From Verrucomicrobiota bacterium (lineage in GTDB: Bacteria; Verrucomicrobiota; Verrucomicrobiia; Opitutales; Opitutaceae): 64,000 nt of DNA. The position numbers and the translations under genes are program-made. Numbering within the stretch: the stretch's first letter is position 1; every line of letters begins with the position of its first letter. Under the pieces are notes generated by a model. That model made no database searches and was not told the DNA's origin. It saw nothing but the letters and a program-made list of their open reading frames with translations. Where the stretch lies: the NCBI GenBank assembly GCA_016222805.1, contig JACRQG010000025.1, positions 1 through 64,000 on the forward strand, read 5' to 3'. Below, piece after piece: positions 45,661 to 54,579 of this stretch.

Positions 45661-47268
45661 TCAGCCGACGGAAATGCGATAGCGCCGTACGATCTTCTGG
45701 GCGCCGAAGTTGATCAGCAATGAAAGCAGGAAGAGCACCAGCCCGACGACGAACAAGGCCCGGTAGTGGATGCTGCCCCGCACCACCTCCCCCATCTCCT
45801 GCGCAATGATGCCGGTCATGGTGTGCACCGGCTCCACGATGAAGGCAAAACCCTGGGTGAAGTCCGGAATCGCGATGCGGTTGCCCGCGCAGAGCAGCAC
45901 GACCATCGTCTCGCCGATCACCCGCCCCAACCCCAGGAGCACCGCGGAGATGATGCCCGACAGGGAGGCCGGGACGATGATGCGCATGGTTGTCTGCAGC
46001 CGCGAGGCGCCGAGGGCGAACGAGGCCTCCTTGAAGGCGCGGGGCACGTTATTGAGCGCGTCCTCCGCCAGGGTGAAGATCGTCGGCACTGCGATCAGCG
46101 CGAGCAGGCAGCCCGCGGTCAGGATGTTCAACCGTTCCGAGTAGGGAAAGCCGGGCACCCAGGCCAGCGCCGGGGACTGGGAGAGGTTGCGCAGCAGCTG
46201 GCCCAGCACCGCGATACCGAAGAAACCGAGCACGACCGAGGGAATCGCGGAGATGAACTCGATGCACGGCTTGATCAGTTTCTGCTCCAGCGGAGTGGCA
46301 ATCTGATTCACGTAGATGGCCGCGCCCACCCCAAGCGGCACTGCCAGGGCGAGGGCCACCAGCGAAACCAGCAACGAGCCGATCAACAGGGGAATGATGC
46401 CGTACCAATCCTGCCAGAAGCTGGCCGTGAGCCATTGTCGGCCGAACAGAAAGGAAGAAAACGCCTGGCTGGCGCTGATGGGCGCATTGTGGTCCCAGCT
46501 TTCCAGCGATCGTTCAATTTCCGGAAACGTCCCCACATACTCCCGCGAAAGGACGGCAAACCTCTCCATCCGCTGCTGCAATTCCGGCACCGGCAGCGCC
46601 GGGATGTTGCCCGCCAGTTGCGTGAGCGTGGACGACAGCTCCCGGTTCAGGGTCCGATAGGCAGGGAAGCCGGCCCGAATGGGCCGGAGTTCCGCCTCGA
46701 AATCGACCCGATCAATCGCCACCCGGGCCGCTTCGGCCATCTTACCCTCCGCCAGCAATTGCCGCCGCTCCTCCTTCTTGTCCTCGTTGACGATGAACTT
46801 CGTCTTGATCGCCGAGGCGACCTCGGAGAGCTCACCCACCATCGTGCGCAGGGGATCGATGGCCGCCGAGTACCGCTCCACGTAGACGTCGAACTCCGTC
46901 AGGGCCGCGTTGGCCTCCTCGAGGGACTTCCCCGACGTCCGGGTGTGATGCTGCACCGTCCGCAGGCGCACGTCCGCCAGGTAGCGCGTCAGCGCCGTGT
47001 GGTCGTCCGCCTGCCGCCGCAGGTAATCGACGTACTCCAAGCCGGCCTGCCGGTAAACCTGGAGATTCACGCGGTTCTGGCCGAAGAACCCCGCGCCCTC
47101 GCGGAAGAGGAAGTACGTGATCAGCGTCAGCACCACGATCGACACGACTGCGTTGCCGCCGAAGAACAGCTTGATGCACTCGTCGAGCGTGAGGCCGAGA
47201 AAACGCACGCGGCGCTTCTGGATGGCAAACTCGACCGCGGGCGCGGCGGCGGATTCGGCCGGGGGCAT
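45661..47268 (-). CDS. pstC: phosphate ABC permease PstC with large extra domain (operon 2)
   Basis: A 535-residue protein. After a first membrane helix (~32-55) come about 220 hydrophilic, helical residues that normal PstC (about 315) lacks. The core permease then follows from about residue 290, with [15 protein letters not shown] and [20 protein letters not shown]. The inserted region is Glu/Arg/Leu-rich and looks like a helical bundle. Its place after the first helix suggests a periplasmic location. It could contact PstS or sense a ligand (inference). It lies 81 bp after pstS. Confidence 0.93.
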   Translation of the reverse strand: MPPAESAAAPAVEFAIQKRRVRFLGLTLDECIKLFFGGNAVVSIVVLTLITYFLFREGAGFFGQNRVNLQVYRQAGLEYVDYLRRQADDHTALTRYLADVRLRTVQHHTRTSGKSLEEANAALTEFDVYVERYSAAIDPLRTMVGELSEVASAIKTKFIVNEDKKEERRQLLAEGKMAEAARVAIDRVDFEAELRPIRAGFPAYRTLNRELSSTLTQLAGNIPALPVPELQQRMERFAVLSREYVGTFPEIERSLESWDHNAPISASQAFSSFLFGRQWLTASFWQDWYGIIPLLIGSLLVSLVALALAVPLGVGAAIYVNQIATPLEQKLIKPCIEFISAIPSVVLGFFGIAVLGQLLRNLSQSPALAWVPGFPYSERLNILTAGCLLALIAVPTIFTLAEDALNNVPRAFKEASFALGASRLQTTMRIIVPASLSGIISAVLLGLGRVIGETMVVLLCAGNRIAIPDFTQGFAFIVEPVHTMTGIIAQEMGEVVRGSIHYRALFVVGLVLFLLSLLINFGAQKIVRRYRISVG

Positions 47269-47349
47269 GCGTGGATGGAGCGGAGGGCGAAGGGTGGAGC
47301 CGTTCGGTGGTGGCGGGCTGGTCCAACCGGTGCGGGGACGGGCGGGTAC

Positions 47350-48156
47350 TTACTGGAGCGGCACGAAGCCGATTTTCTCCACAATCTTCTGCCCGCCGGG
47401 ACTGAGGGTGAACTCCACGAACTTCGCCGCCTCCCCCGTGGGGTCGCCGTTGGTGTAGTAGAAGGTCGGGCGGGCGTAGACGTACTTCTTGTTGAGCACG
47501 GTCTCCTTGGAGGGCATGACTCCGTCGATGGCCGCCACCTTGATTCCCTCCGCCGTGATGTAGGCGAGGCCGACGTAGCCGATCCCGTTGGGATTCTTGG
47601 CCACCTCCGCGGCGATCTGTTCGTTGCCCGCCATCTTCTGGGACGACTTGGCATAATCGCGCTTCTTCATCGCGAGATCCTTCCAGTCCGAGTAGGTGCC
47701 CGAGGAGGTGTTGCGGGTATAGACGGAGATCTTCCCCGGCTTGCCGCCCACCGCCGACCAGTCGGTGACATCGCCGGTGAAGATTTGCTCGACCTGCCGG
47801 GAGGTCAGCTTCGCCAGCGGGTTGTTGGCATTCATCACCACCGCCATCCCGTCGAACGCAACGATGATGGGCTTGAGCGTGACCCCCCTGGCGGTCGCCG
47901 CCGACATCTCCGTGGCCTTGGCGCGCCGGGAACTCATGCCGATCTGCGCCGTGCCGTCGATGATGGCGGAGATGCCCGTGGTGGAGCCTTCGGCGGCAAT
48001 TTCAAAGGACACCCCGGGATGGGCGGCCTTGTACTCCTCGGCGAGCAGGGGCACGAGCTTGGCGCCGAGGGTGTCCGAACCCTTGATCACGAGCTTCTGC
48101 GCGCTGGCGAGGCTGGCGGCCGAAAGGACCGCGAGGACGAGGAAGGAGGATTTCAT
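47350..48156 (-). CDS. pstS: phosphate-binding protein PstS (operon 2)
   Basis: A 268-residue secreted binding protein. The signal peptide ends SLASA before QKLVIKGSDTLG, and there is no lipobox. Phosphate-site segments include AEGSTTGISAI, GMSSRRAK and TRNTSSGTYSDW. It is shorter than the first-operon PstS. An ATG three codons upstream (48165) is an alternative start. It lies 56 bp after the porin gene, so phosphate crossing the outer membrane would be handed to it. Confidence 0.94.
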   Translation of the reverse strand: MKSSFLVLAVLSAASLASAQKLVIKGSDTLGAKLVPLLAEEYKAAHPGVSFEIAAEGSTTGISAIIDGTAQIGMSSRRAKATEMSAATARGVTLKPIIVAFDGMAVVMNANNPLAKLTSRQVEQIFTGDVTDWSAVGGKPGKISVYTRNTSSGTYSDWKDLAMKKRDYAKSSQKMAGNEQIAAEVAKNPNGIGYVGLAYITAEGIKVAAIDGVMPSKETVLNKKYVYARPTFYYTNGDPTGEAAKFVEFTLSPGGQKIVEKIGFVPLQ

Positions 48157-48212
48157 GGGAACCATGGTGGGAGTCGGATAAAGGAGATGCCGTGGATGGG
48201 TGATGGGTGGGT

Positions 48213-49511
48213 TCAGAACTGGATCTGCACCTGACTGCGCATGCCGACCGCCTTGGCCTCGGCGGGAGCGCCGGTGACGTTTTCCCTGGTCTTGCCGTAC
48301 ATGGCGCCGAGCTGCCACCGCAGGTCGATGCCCCGCAGGTACCAGTTCACGCCGGCATACCATTCCTCGAACTTGTTCATCGTGCCGCCGGAGGCCGCCG
48401 ATCGCATGACGTCGCCCATCTGCAGGCCGCGGCCGTTGGAATCGACGTAGCAATAACGGGCGACGGCCTCAATCGTCTCGGTCAGATAGTAAGAAGGCAT
48501 GAGGAAGTAGCCCTTCGGCCTGGCATCGCGGGTGGCCGACACCCCGCCTTCGACGTCCGCGGTCAGATATTCCGCCATGAAGGCGAACCTCCCGGCCTGA
48601 AGCTCGAAGAACGCCGAATAGAGGGTCAGATCGAAACCGCGGCCAAAATTCGTCGTGCCGAAGCCCCCTCGATCGGGCTGGAAGCCCGAGCCCACGCCAG
48701 CCGTCCAGAAGTTGTTCTCGGGAAGTTTCTGGTACAACGCGACGGTGCCCCAGAAGGCGGGTTTGTTGGAGGTGGAGTCGCCGGCCGCGGAGGCTTCCGT
48801 GAACGACTCACTGCGCTCCGGATCCGTGATCGCGGCGGTATAGAGGAAGTTCGTGGTCGAGTTGATCTCCTTCTTGCCGTCGAGAAAGGCGCCGATGCGG
48901 TAGCTGGCGGCCCCCAGCCTCCGGCCGTTGTTGCCCTCGACGAAATAGCGCGTGACCCCGGAGCGTTCGAGGGCCTTGAGGTTGCCGCTGGAGTAGCGCT
49001 CTTCATAGGCGACCGCCACCTTGCGCAGGCCGAAATTGAACTGCAGGTCGGGCGTGGGCTTCCAGTCGATGTACCCGTCGTCGTAGTAGCCGGAGGCGAA
49101 GTCGTAGGTGAACTGAGCTCCCCAGTGGCCGCCGACGCCGGCCTTGAGCGTAAAATACATCCGGCGCAGGAAGGCCTGGTCGACATAGGCCGGCTTGGCG
49201 GCGGTCCCTTTGATCTCGGTGTCGATGTGCGCGTATTGGATCTGCATCCGCATTCCGACCGAGAGGCGATCCGTGGCCTTGCCGCCGCCGAAGGCGTGGG
49301 CCGGCACCGTGTTGCTCTCGCGCACCAGTTCCGCCCGCAGTTCCTCGGCTTCCTGGTTGGTCAGGATGCCCTTCTTGATCAGGAGATCGACGAGCGGACC
49401 GCTTTCCTGGGCGTGAACCGAAACGGAGAGAAGGCCAAAACCGACGAGGCAAACCAGGGTGCGGAAATACTCCCGGGAAAAAACAGAAGAGCATCCAGCG
49501 AACGTCGCCAT
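48213..49511 (-). CDS. outer-membrane porin of the phosphate-selective O/P type
   Basis: A 432-residue protein. The signal peptide ends SVHAQ. A short helical stretch (LIKKGILTNQEAEELRAEL) typical of OprO/OprP-type porins follows, then amphipathic beta strands ending VQIQF. OprP-type porins form anion channels for phosphate or polyphosphate. Its place directly before pstS and behind a PHO-box-like array supports a phosphate role. AGGA precedes the ATG by about 9 bp. Specificity is inference. Confidence 0.85.
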   Translation of the reverse strand: MATFAGCSSVFSREYFRTLVCLVGFGLLSVSVHAQESGPLVDLLIKKGILTNQEAEELRAELVRESNTVPAHAFGGGKATDRLSVGMRMQIQYAHIDTEIKGTAAKPAYVDQAFLRRMYFTLKAGVGGHWGAQFTYDFASGYYDDGYIDWKPTPDLQFNFGLRKVAVAYEERYSSGNLKALERSGVTRYFVEGNNGRRLGAASYRIGAFLDGKKEINSTTNFLYTAAITDPERSESFTEASAAGDSTSNKPAFWGTVALYQKLPENNFWTAGVGSGFQPDRGGFGTTNFGRGFDLTLYSAFFELQAGRFAFMAEYLTADVEGGVSATRDARPKGYFLMPSYYLTETIEAVARYCYVDSNGRGLQMGDVMRSAASGGTMNKFEEWYAGVNWYLRGIDLRWQLGAMYGKTRENVTGAPAEAKAVGMRSQVQIQF

Positions 49512-49533
49512 GGCGCCATCCTGCCGGTCGATT

Positions 49534-49562
49534 GTTACAATCACATGACGGTTCGGTGACAA
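49534..49562 (-). promoter_or_regulatory. PHO-box-like array (three heptamers, 11-bp period) upstream of the porin
   Basis: On the minus strand three direct heptamers occur, TTGTCAC, CCGTCAT and TTGTAAC, each separated by 4 bp, giving an exact 11-bp period. This is the PhoB-binding layout (consensus half-site CTGTCAT). It points toward the porin-pst-phoUBR operon. The array ends only 22 bp before the porin ATG, which leaves very little room for a promoter and leader. Confidence 0.7.
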
Positions 49563-49881
49563 AGCGGATAAGAAATCCACTCGCCACTCCCTCGTCACAT
49601 TGAAATCAGGCCCACCGAACCTGTCGACAACCCGTGGATCCGCACAATTGTCGCCGTGCTGGAGGGCACGAATGTCGGGCGGGCCCAAAACATCCGTGGC
49701 GCACGACGGGCTGGCTCGTCGATCACGATGCCTCTGCCCTAATCCGATCCCGGCAAAATGTAACAATGTGGCACTTGCCAGCAGGACATGCGGCGGGTCA
49801 ATTCGACATCCCCTGTTGTCGCCCCAACTTGATCGAGGTGGAGGCGACGCCGCTACTTGAGGCTAGCTCGCGAACTCTCGC
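49563..49881. other. intergenic region between the porin and the DUF4375 gene
   Basis: No convincing gene is seen in this divergent region beyond the PHO-box-like array at its left edge. It probably holds the promoter of the DUF4375 gene. A weak tandem ATGTAAC/TGGCACT pair at 49758-49775 resembles a PHO half-site, but the match is too poor to call. Confidence 0.5.
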
Positions 49882-50298
49882 ATGAATACCGATCTTGCCG
49901 CGCAACGAGCCATTGACCGACTCGACAAACGTGGCTTCGAAGCCCTGACGGAAACCGAGAAGGTATTGGCCACCGTCTGGTGCACCGCTGCCGGAGTGGG
50001 TAACAACGGATTTCTGAGGTTCTACAAGAGCAAGCGCGGCAACCTGGCCCATTACGCCCCGACCGCGTTCGGGAAGATCGGCGCAATCCAATTGGCCGCC
50101 ATCATGGCAGAAGCGAATTCCATGTTCGGTCCCGCGGGGCCCGGCCAGGAACGCAGCACGCGGACCACCCAAGTGCTCGGTCTTGACGATGCCGCCCGTC
50201 GCGGCCTCGGAGCTCTGGAAGAGCGATTCTACGCCAGCACGGAGGACGAAGACGAGCTGCTGGAGGGTTTTCTCAACCAGCAACCGTCGAACGAGTGA
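49882..50298 (+). CDS. DUF4375 (DMP19-like) family protein
   Basis: A 138-residue soluble protein. The segment TETEKVLATVWCTAAGVGNNGFLRFYKSKRGNLAH and the following APTAFGKIGA match the DUF4375/DMP19 family, whose members are small proteins of uncertain role (one is a proposed DNA mimic). The C-terminus is strongly acidic (TEDEDELLEG). It stands alone between the porin and phosphofructokinase, with no operon partner. Confidence 0.75.
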   Translation: MNTDLAAQRAIDRLDKRGFEALTETEKVLATVWCTAAGVGNNGFLRFYKSKRGNLAHYAPTAFGKIGAIQLAAIMAEANSMFGPAGPGQERSTRTTQVLGLDDAARRGLGALEERFYASTEDEDELLEGFLNQQPSNE

Positions 50299-50340
50299 GC
50301 GGGCATTGGCACTTCCCACGCTTTCGTTTCCCGTCCCGCG

Positions 50341-50361
50341 GGGCCGGTCGCAGACCGGCCC
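50341..50361. terminator. perfect 9-bp hairpin in a convergent gap (possible terminator)
   Basis: GGGCCGGTC and GACCGGCCC form a perfect 9-bp stem with a GCA loop, between the ends of the DUF4375 gene and the phosphofructokinase gene. There is no T-run, so it is not a classical intrinsic terminator. It could still slow RNA polymerase from both sides or stabilise 3' ends. Confidence 0.4.
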
Positions 50362-50457
50362 TGCCGCCGCGATACCAGGCATTCGGCGGAGGAACCCACT
50401 ACCGGCCTGGTGGCAGTCCGGCACCGCCCCGCAACGCCGTTCCGCCCAAGCCGAGTT

Positions 50458-51594
50458 TCAATCCCCCAGGCACGTTTCCACCAGCCGGGCCGTCGTAATC
50501 CAGGGATGATTCGGCGGCACGGTGCGCTTGATCCCGGCGACCTTTTCCAGCGGCACGGGCACACACTCGGTGCCCCGGACCCCAACCATGATGTTGTGGC
50601 GGCCGGCGGCCAGCAGTTCGCCGGCCTTCGTACCCAAGCGAGTGCACAATAGGCGGTCGAACGGCGTCGGCACACCGCCGCGCTGCACGTGGCCCAGGGA
50701 GGTCACCCTGACTTCCACTCCGGTTAGCTGCTGCAGCTGTCGCGCCACACGGCTCGCCACCGGTTCCTGGACGAGATGAATGCCCTCGCCCGTGCCGGCT
50801 GGGTGTTGCGCGATAATCCGCGTCTCCACGCCCAGCGGTGCCGAATCACTCCCGCGCGCCTGCTTCGCCCGGGCCTCGGCGGTAGAAACGATGCCCTCCG
50901 CCACCGCCACGATGGAGAACCGCTTGCCCGCCTTCTGGCGCTGCCGGAGATGTGCGGCCACTTTGCCGAGATCATAGGGAATCTCCGGGATCAGAATCAC
51001 GTCTGCCCCTCCGGCGATGCCCGCCCCGAGGCACAGCCAGCCGGCATCGTGCCCCATAATCTCGCAAACGATGACCCGCTGATGGCTCGTCGCCGTGGTG
51101 TGCAGGCGATCGATCGCCTCGGTGGCAATCGCCATCGCCGAATCGAAGCCAAACGTGATGTCGGTCTCCGCCACGTCGTTATCGATCGTCTTCGGCAGGG
51201 TCAGCACGTTCATCCCGCCCCGTTCGCTCAGCCGCAGAGCGGTCTTCTGCGTGCCGTTGCCGCCGAGGCACACCAGGCAGTCGAGCCGTCGCCGCCGGTA
51301 ATTTTTCGCCGCGTGATCCGTCCGGTCGACGATGCGACCGCCAACGTTCATCTTGTGCGGGCGATCCCGGCTGCTGCCGAGGAAGGTGCCGCCATGGGTC
51401 AGGATTCCACTCACCATCGCATTCTCGAGCGGCGTCATGCGATCCTCCACCAGGCCCCGGAAGCCATCGTGAATGCCCAGTACGTCCAGGCCGTGGTGCA
51501 TCGCCGCCTTCGCGACCCCGCGGATGACGGCGTTGAGGCCGGGACAATCGCCGCCCGCCGTGAGGATGCCAATGGTTCGCCGGGATTTTTTCAT
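50458..51594 (-). CDS. pfkA: ATP-dependent 6-phosphofructokinase family protein
   Basis: A 378-residue phosphofructokinase. Visible motifs are ILTAGGDCPGLNAVIRG, CLGGNGTQKTA, LPKTIDNDV and EIMGHDAGWLCL. It phosphorylates fructose 6-phosphate. The residue after the GGN motif is Gly, as in ATP-using enzymes, while PKTIDND has the Lys common in PPi-users and in group-III ATP enzymes. The usual Asp of GGDGT is Asn here. ATP is the more likely donor, but this needs an assay. The ATG at 51594 is preceded by a CU-rich tract. It lies 101 bp downstream of the plcP-like gene. Confidence 0.88.
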   Translation of the reverse strand: MKKSRRTIGILTAGGDCPGLNAVIRGVAKAAMHHGLDVLGIHDGFRGLVEDRMTPLENAMVSGILTHGGTFLGSSRDRPHKMNVGGRIVDRTDHAAKNYRRRRLDCLVCLGGNGTQKTALRLSERGGMNVLTLPKTIDNDVAETDITFGFDSAMAIATEAIDRLHTTATSHQRVIVCEIMGHDAGWLCLGAGIAGGADVILIPEIPYDLGKVAAHLRQRQKAGKRFSIVAVAEGIVSTAEARAKQARGSDSAPLGVETRIIAQHPAGTGEGIHLVQEPVASRVARQLQQLTGVEVRVTSLGHVQRGGVPTPFDRLLCTRLGTKAGELLAAGRHNIMVGVRGTECVPVPLEKVAGIKRTVPPNHPWITTARLVETCLGD

Positions 51595-51695
51595 GGGAGG
51601 GTGCGCGCCGGTGCGCCTTCGGGTTGTTCCTGCCCCGCCGAGGCGACAAGCGGAAAATTGCTCCAACACGAAAAACCGGTGGGGTCGACTCCGGC

Positions 51696-52511
51696 TCAGG
51701 CCTCCACCAAAGCCACCAGTCCCTCCCCCACTCCGGAGGAATCTTCCGCCGGCAGCGGGTACTGGCGGACAAAGTCGCTGAAGGCCACGACTTCCATCCG
51801 ACCGTCGAAATGTTCAACGATCGCGGTGAGGGATTCGACCCAATCGCCAGAGTTCAGATAGTGGATGCCATCGAGGCGCTTGTCCGCCGGCGTGTGAATG
51901 TGCCCGCAAATCACCCCGCTGCAGCCGCGCTTCACCGCCAGCGCGGCGAGATGGGATTCGAAGTTTGAAATGTGGTTCACCGCCGACTTGACGCGCGCCT
52001 TGATCGCCTTGCTCAGCGACCAGTATTCCTTGCCCCGCCAGGTCCGCCAGCAGTTGTAGGCACGGTTGATCCGCAGGAGCAGCCCGTACCCATAGTCGCC
52101 CAGATGGGAAAGCCAGACGAAGTTCCGGGTGACGGTGTCGAAGATGTCACCGTGCAGAACGAGGTACCGCCCCGCCGGGGATTCGTGCACGTAGTCCTCC
52201 CGGACCTGCAGCCCCTCGAACTCGAGCGGCAGAAAGGCCGCCAACACATCGTCATGGTTACCCCGCAGGTACACTACCTCCGTGTCGCGCTTCTCAAGCA
52301 TCTTCAGCACGAGGCGGACGAACCGCGTGTGGGCCTTGGTCCAGCTGCCCGAACGCCGGAGCTGCCAGCCGTCGATGATGTCGCCATTGAGAATCAGGGT
52401 CTCGCAGCGCACGTGCCGGAGAAAGTGATTCACCTCGGCAATCTTGCAGTCGCGGGTGCCCAGGTGGACATCCGAGAGGATGACGGTGCGGACGCGCAGC
52501 AGATTTTTCAT
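51696..52511 (-). CDS. plcP: PlcP-like metallophosphoesterase (predicted phospholipase C for lipid remodelling)
   Basis: A 271-residue calcineurin-like phosphoesterase with all metal-binding motifs: LSDVHLGTRD, NGDIIDGWQLRR, LRGNHDD, LHGDIFD and CGHIHTP, followed by NSGDWVES. The overall sequence matches PlcP, which in alpha-proteobacteria removes phospholipid head groups during phosphate starvation to release diacylglycerol. It is also similar to LpxH-type pyrophosphatases, the main alternative. Its place after two glycosyltransferases and a diacylglycerol-kinase-family gene, in a chain of 4-bp overlaps, favours PlcP. Confidence 0.8.
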   Translation of the reverse strand: MKNLLRVRTVILSDVHLGTRDCKIAEVNHFLRHVRCETLILNGDIIDGWQLRRSGSWTKAHTRFVRLVLKMLEKRDTEVVYLRGNHDDVLAAFLPLEFEGLQVREDYVHESPAGRYLVLHGDIFDTVTRNFVWLSHLGDYGYGLLLRINRAYNCWRTWRGKEYWSLSKAIKARVKSAVNHISNFESHLAALAVKRGCSGVICGHIHTPADKRLDGIHYLNSGDWVESLTAIVEHFDGRMEVVAFSDFVRQYPLPAEDSSGVGEGLVALVEA

Positions 52512-53452
52512 GGCAGTTGCAGGGCAAATCCCGCCGGCGCCCAGTCCGGGCTGGGAGTCGTCACCCGCGAGCGCGCGGGGACCCGGACGCGCAAGCTGCG
52601 CGGTTGCACCCGCACCTCGATCCGCGCCCCCGCCGCGTGGGTTTCGCCGTCGGTGTGCAGCAGGCCGGGGCCCACCCGCTCGATGATCAGCCGGTCACCG
52701 CGAAACCGGCGCACGCCGGGACTCCGGTGCAGATTGCCGGCGAACAACCGCACGGCGAGGGAGACCGCACCAACCAGCCCCACCGGCCGGATGGCCACGA
52801 GATCAAGCGCGCCGTCGTCCACCCGCGCTCCCGGAGCGATGCGAGCATGGTTGCCGTACTGGTCCGAGTTCGCCACCGCGACCAGCAGGACTTCGAGCTC
52901 CTCCGCTGCGGCCCCGTCGCTGATCACCACCCGTTCGGGGCGAAGCTCCCGGATGACTCCCAACACGGTACGGGCATAGACTGGCAGTCCGCGGTGCGTC
53001 AGGCGATTGAACCGGTCGCTGACCACGGCATCGAGCCCGATCCCCATGGCGTTGAAGAAAGGTTTTCCGTTGGCCTCCCCCGTGTCGATCGTGGTGACGC
53101 GGGCGGTCGGGGAGGCGGTCAGCGCGAGGGCCTGCGCCAGGGAAAGGGGCAGTCCCAGATGCAGGGCGAGTCCGTTGCCCGAACCGCACGGCACCAGACC
53201 GAGTTCCGCCGGCGTGTGCCGGAGCGCCTGGGCCACCTCGTTCATCGTGCCGTCGCCCCCCACCGCCACCACCTGGGTGCACCCGGCCGCAATCGCGGCG
53301 CGCGCCAAGGCAGTCGCGTGCCCCGGCCCTTCGGTAACCGCCAGCTCCGCCTCAAGCCCCTGCACCTGGATGAAGTTCCGGATCATCCCCGGCAGCCACG
53401 GGCGCAGCCGGTTGCGCCCTGACGACGGATTGAGAATGAAGCGCGTCTTCAT
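52508..53452 (-). CDS. diacylglycerol kinase family protein of the lipid-remodelling operon
   Basis: A 314-residue DagK/YegS-family protein: FILNPSSGRNR at the N-terminus, VVAVGGDGTMNEVAQ, VPCGSGNGLALHL and C-terminal HTDGETH. It would phosphorylate diacylglycerol or another lipid using ATP. In this operon it could return surplus diacylglycerol to phosphatidic acid, balancing PlcP (inference). The ATG at 53452 overlaps the GT28 stop by 4 bp, and its stop overlaps the plcP start by 4 bp. Confidence 0.88.
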   Translation of the reverse strand: MKTRFILNPSSGRNRLRPWLPGMIRNFIQVQGLEAELAVTEGPGHATALARAAIAAGCTQVVAVGGDGTMNEVAQALRHTPAELGLVPCGSGNGLALHLGLPLSLAQALALTASPTARVTTIDTGEANGKPFFNAMGIGLDAVVSDRFNRLTHRGLPVYARTVLGVIRELRPERVVISDGAAAEELEVLLVAVANSDQYGNHARIAPGARVDDGALDLVAIRPVGLVGAVSLAVRLFAGNLHRSPGVRRFRGDRLIIERVGPGLLHTDGETHAAGARIEVRVQPRSLRVRVPARSRVTTPSPDWAPAGFALQLP

Positions 53453-54579
53453 CGCCCGAGGGAAAGCGCGGGCCTCTCGCTGCGCTCGGCGATTCGCGCG
53501 ACGATCGCGGCGGCCGCACCCGGGCGCGACAGCGGCCGCAGATTGGCGCGCCAGTCGCTCCATCGCTTCCCGCCGTTGGCAAAGGCGTCGCGCAACGCCT
53601 CCAACACGCGGTCCGGTGTCGGGGCAAAAGCGCCCGCTTTATGGCGGCGGAGCAACTCGTAATTTCCCTCCTCCTGTCCCGGAACGATCTGATTCACGAC
53701 CAACGGACAGCGGGCGGCGATGGCTTCGTGGGTGGTGGCGCCTCCCGCCTTGCTCACCACCACGTGGTGAGTGAGCAGCAGCCGCGGAATCTCGGCCGTC
53801 CATCCCAGAATCCGAGCTGGCGCGACCCGTCCCGCGGACAGCCGCGCCAGCTCCCGCCGCAGCCGGTCATCCCGGCCCACGGCGCACGTCACCTCCCACG
53901 TGGTCTCGGCGAGCAAGCGGCGCGCCGTCTCGTGGGCGTGCGCGGTGCCGGAGTTGACGATGTACAGCACCCTCGGCGTTGCCCCGGTGGCGAGGTCCGG
54001 CGGCACCAGCCGCTCTCCGTGCGCCGCGAAGAACGCGTCAACCGGAAAACCGCACACTTCGATCCGCTCCGCCTCGACCCCCGCCCGGCGAAGCACCTCG
54101 GCCGAATCCTCCTCCGCCATGAACCAGCCGCTGGCGCCAGCCCGCCACCACAAGGCATTGAGACTGATGGAATCCGTGACGACGTTGTAGAACGGAACCT
54201 TCGCAAGCGTGGCCGGGCCCCGCCACCAAAGGAAGGCGTACAGCGGATAGGTGGAACAAATCACATCGGGGCGCACTTCCGCGGCCAGTCTCGCCAGCCG
54301 GCGGGTCACCGGGTGGAACAGGCGCCAAAGCTGACTCGAAGGCGAAAGGCGGTCGGCCCAGCCATAGAAGGCGTTCCAAAGCCGGGGGGCGCGGTTGATC
54401 AGGGTCAGGTAGGCTGCCCGGCCCACCGCCGTTCTCCGGGGCGCGGTTAGCGCAAAGGCATCAACCACCCTGGCGCTGCCCGGACCGTGCACGTCGGTTA
54501 GGGCCGCAGCCAACGCCCGGGCGGCGGCGTTGTGCCCCTCCCCAAAGCCTGCGGTCAGAACGAGGGTGCGGAGACTCAC
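53449..54579 (-). CDS. MGDG-synthase-like glycosyltransferase (GT28)
   Basis: A 376-residue protein. The N-terminal domain begins LVLTAGFGEGHNAAARALA, as in monogalactosyldiacylglycerol synthases. The C-terminal GT28 domain has VVSKAGGATTHEAIA and VVNQIVPGQEEGNYELL, the sugar-nucleotide and acceptor loops of the family. Such enzymes glycosylate diacylglycerol. The GTG start overlaps the GT4 stop (GTGA) and has AGGAGG upstream. The sugar donor (galactose, glucose or other) cannot be told. Confidence 0.87.
   Translation of the reverse strand: MSLRTLVLTAGFGEGHNAAARALAAALTDVHGPGSARVVDAFALTAPRRTAVGRAAYLTLINRAPRLWNAFYGWADRLSPSSQLWRLFHPVTRRLARLAAEVRPDVICSTYPLYAFLWWRGPATLAKVPFYNVVTDSISLNALWWRAGASGWFMAEEDSAEVLRRAGVEAERIEVCGFPVDAFFAAHGERLVPPDLATGATPRVLYIVNSGTAHAHETARRLLAETTWEVTCAVGRDDRLRRELARLSAGRVAPARILGWTAEIPRLLLTHHVVVSKAGGATTHEAIAARCPLVVNQIVPGQEEGNYELLRRHKAGAFAPTPDRVLEALRDAFANGGKRWSDWRANLRPLSRPGAAAAIVARIAERSERPALSLGR

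Noticed and set aside
45766-48234. 822-residue open frame on the plus strand
   Set aside because: Antisense to pstC and pstS of operon 2. The translation has no domain and is His/Arg/Gly-rich, as expected for a shadow frame.
49758-49775. Possible PHO half-sites ATGTAAC and TGGCACT before the DUF4375 gene
   Set aside because: The 11-bp spacing fits but the match to CTGTCAT is poor in both units.
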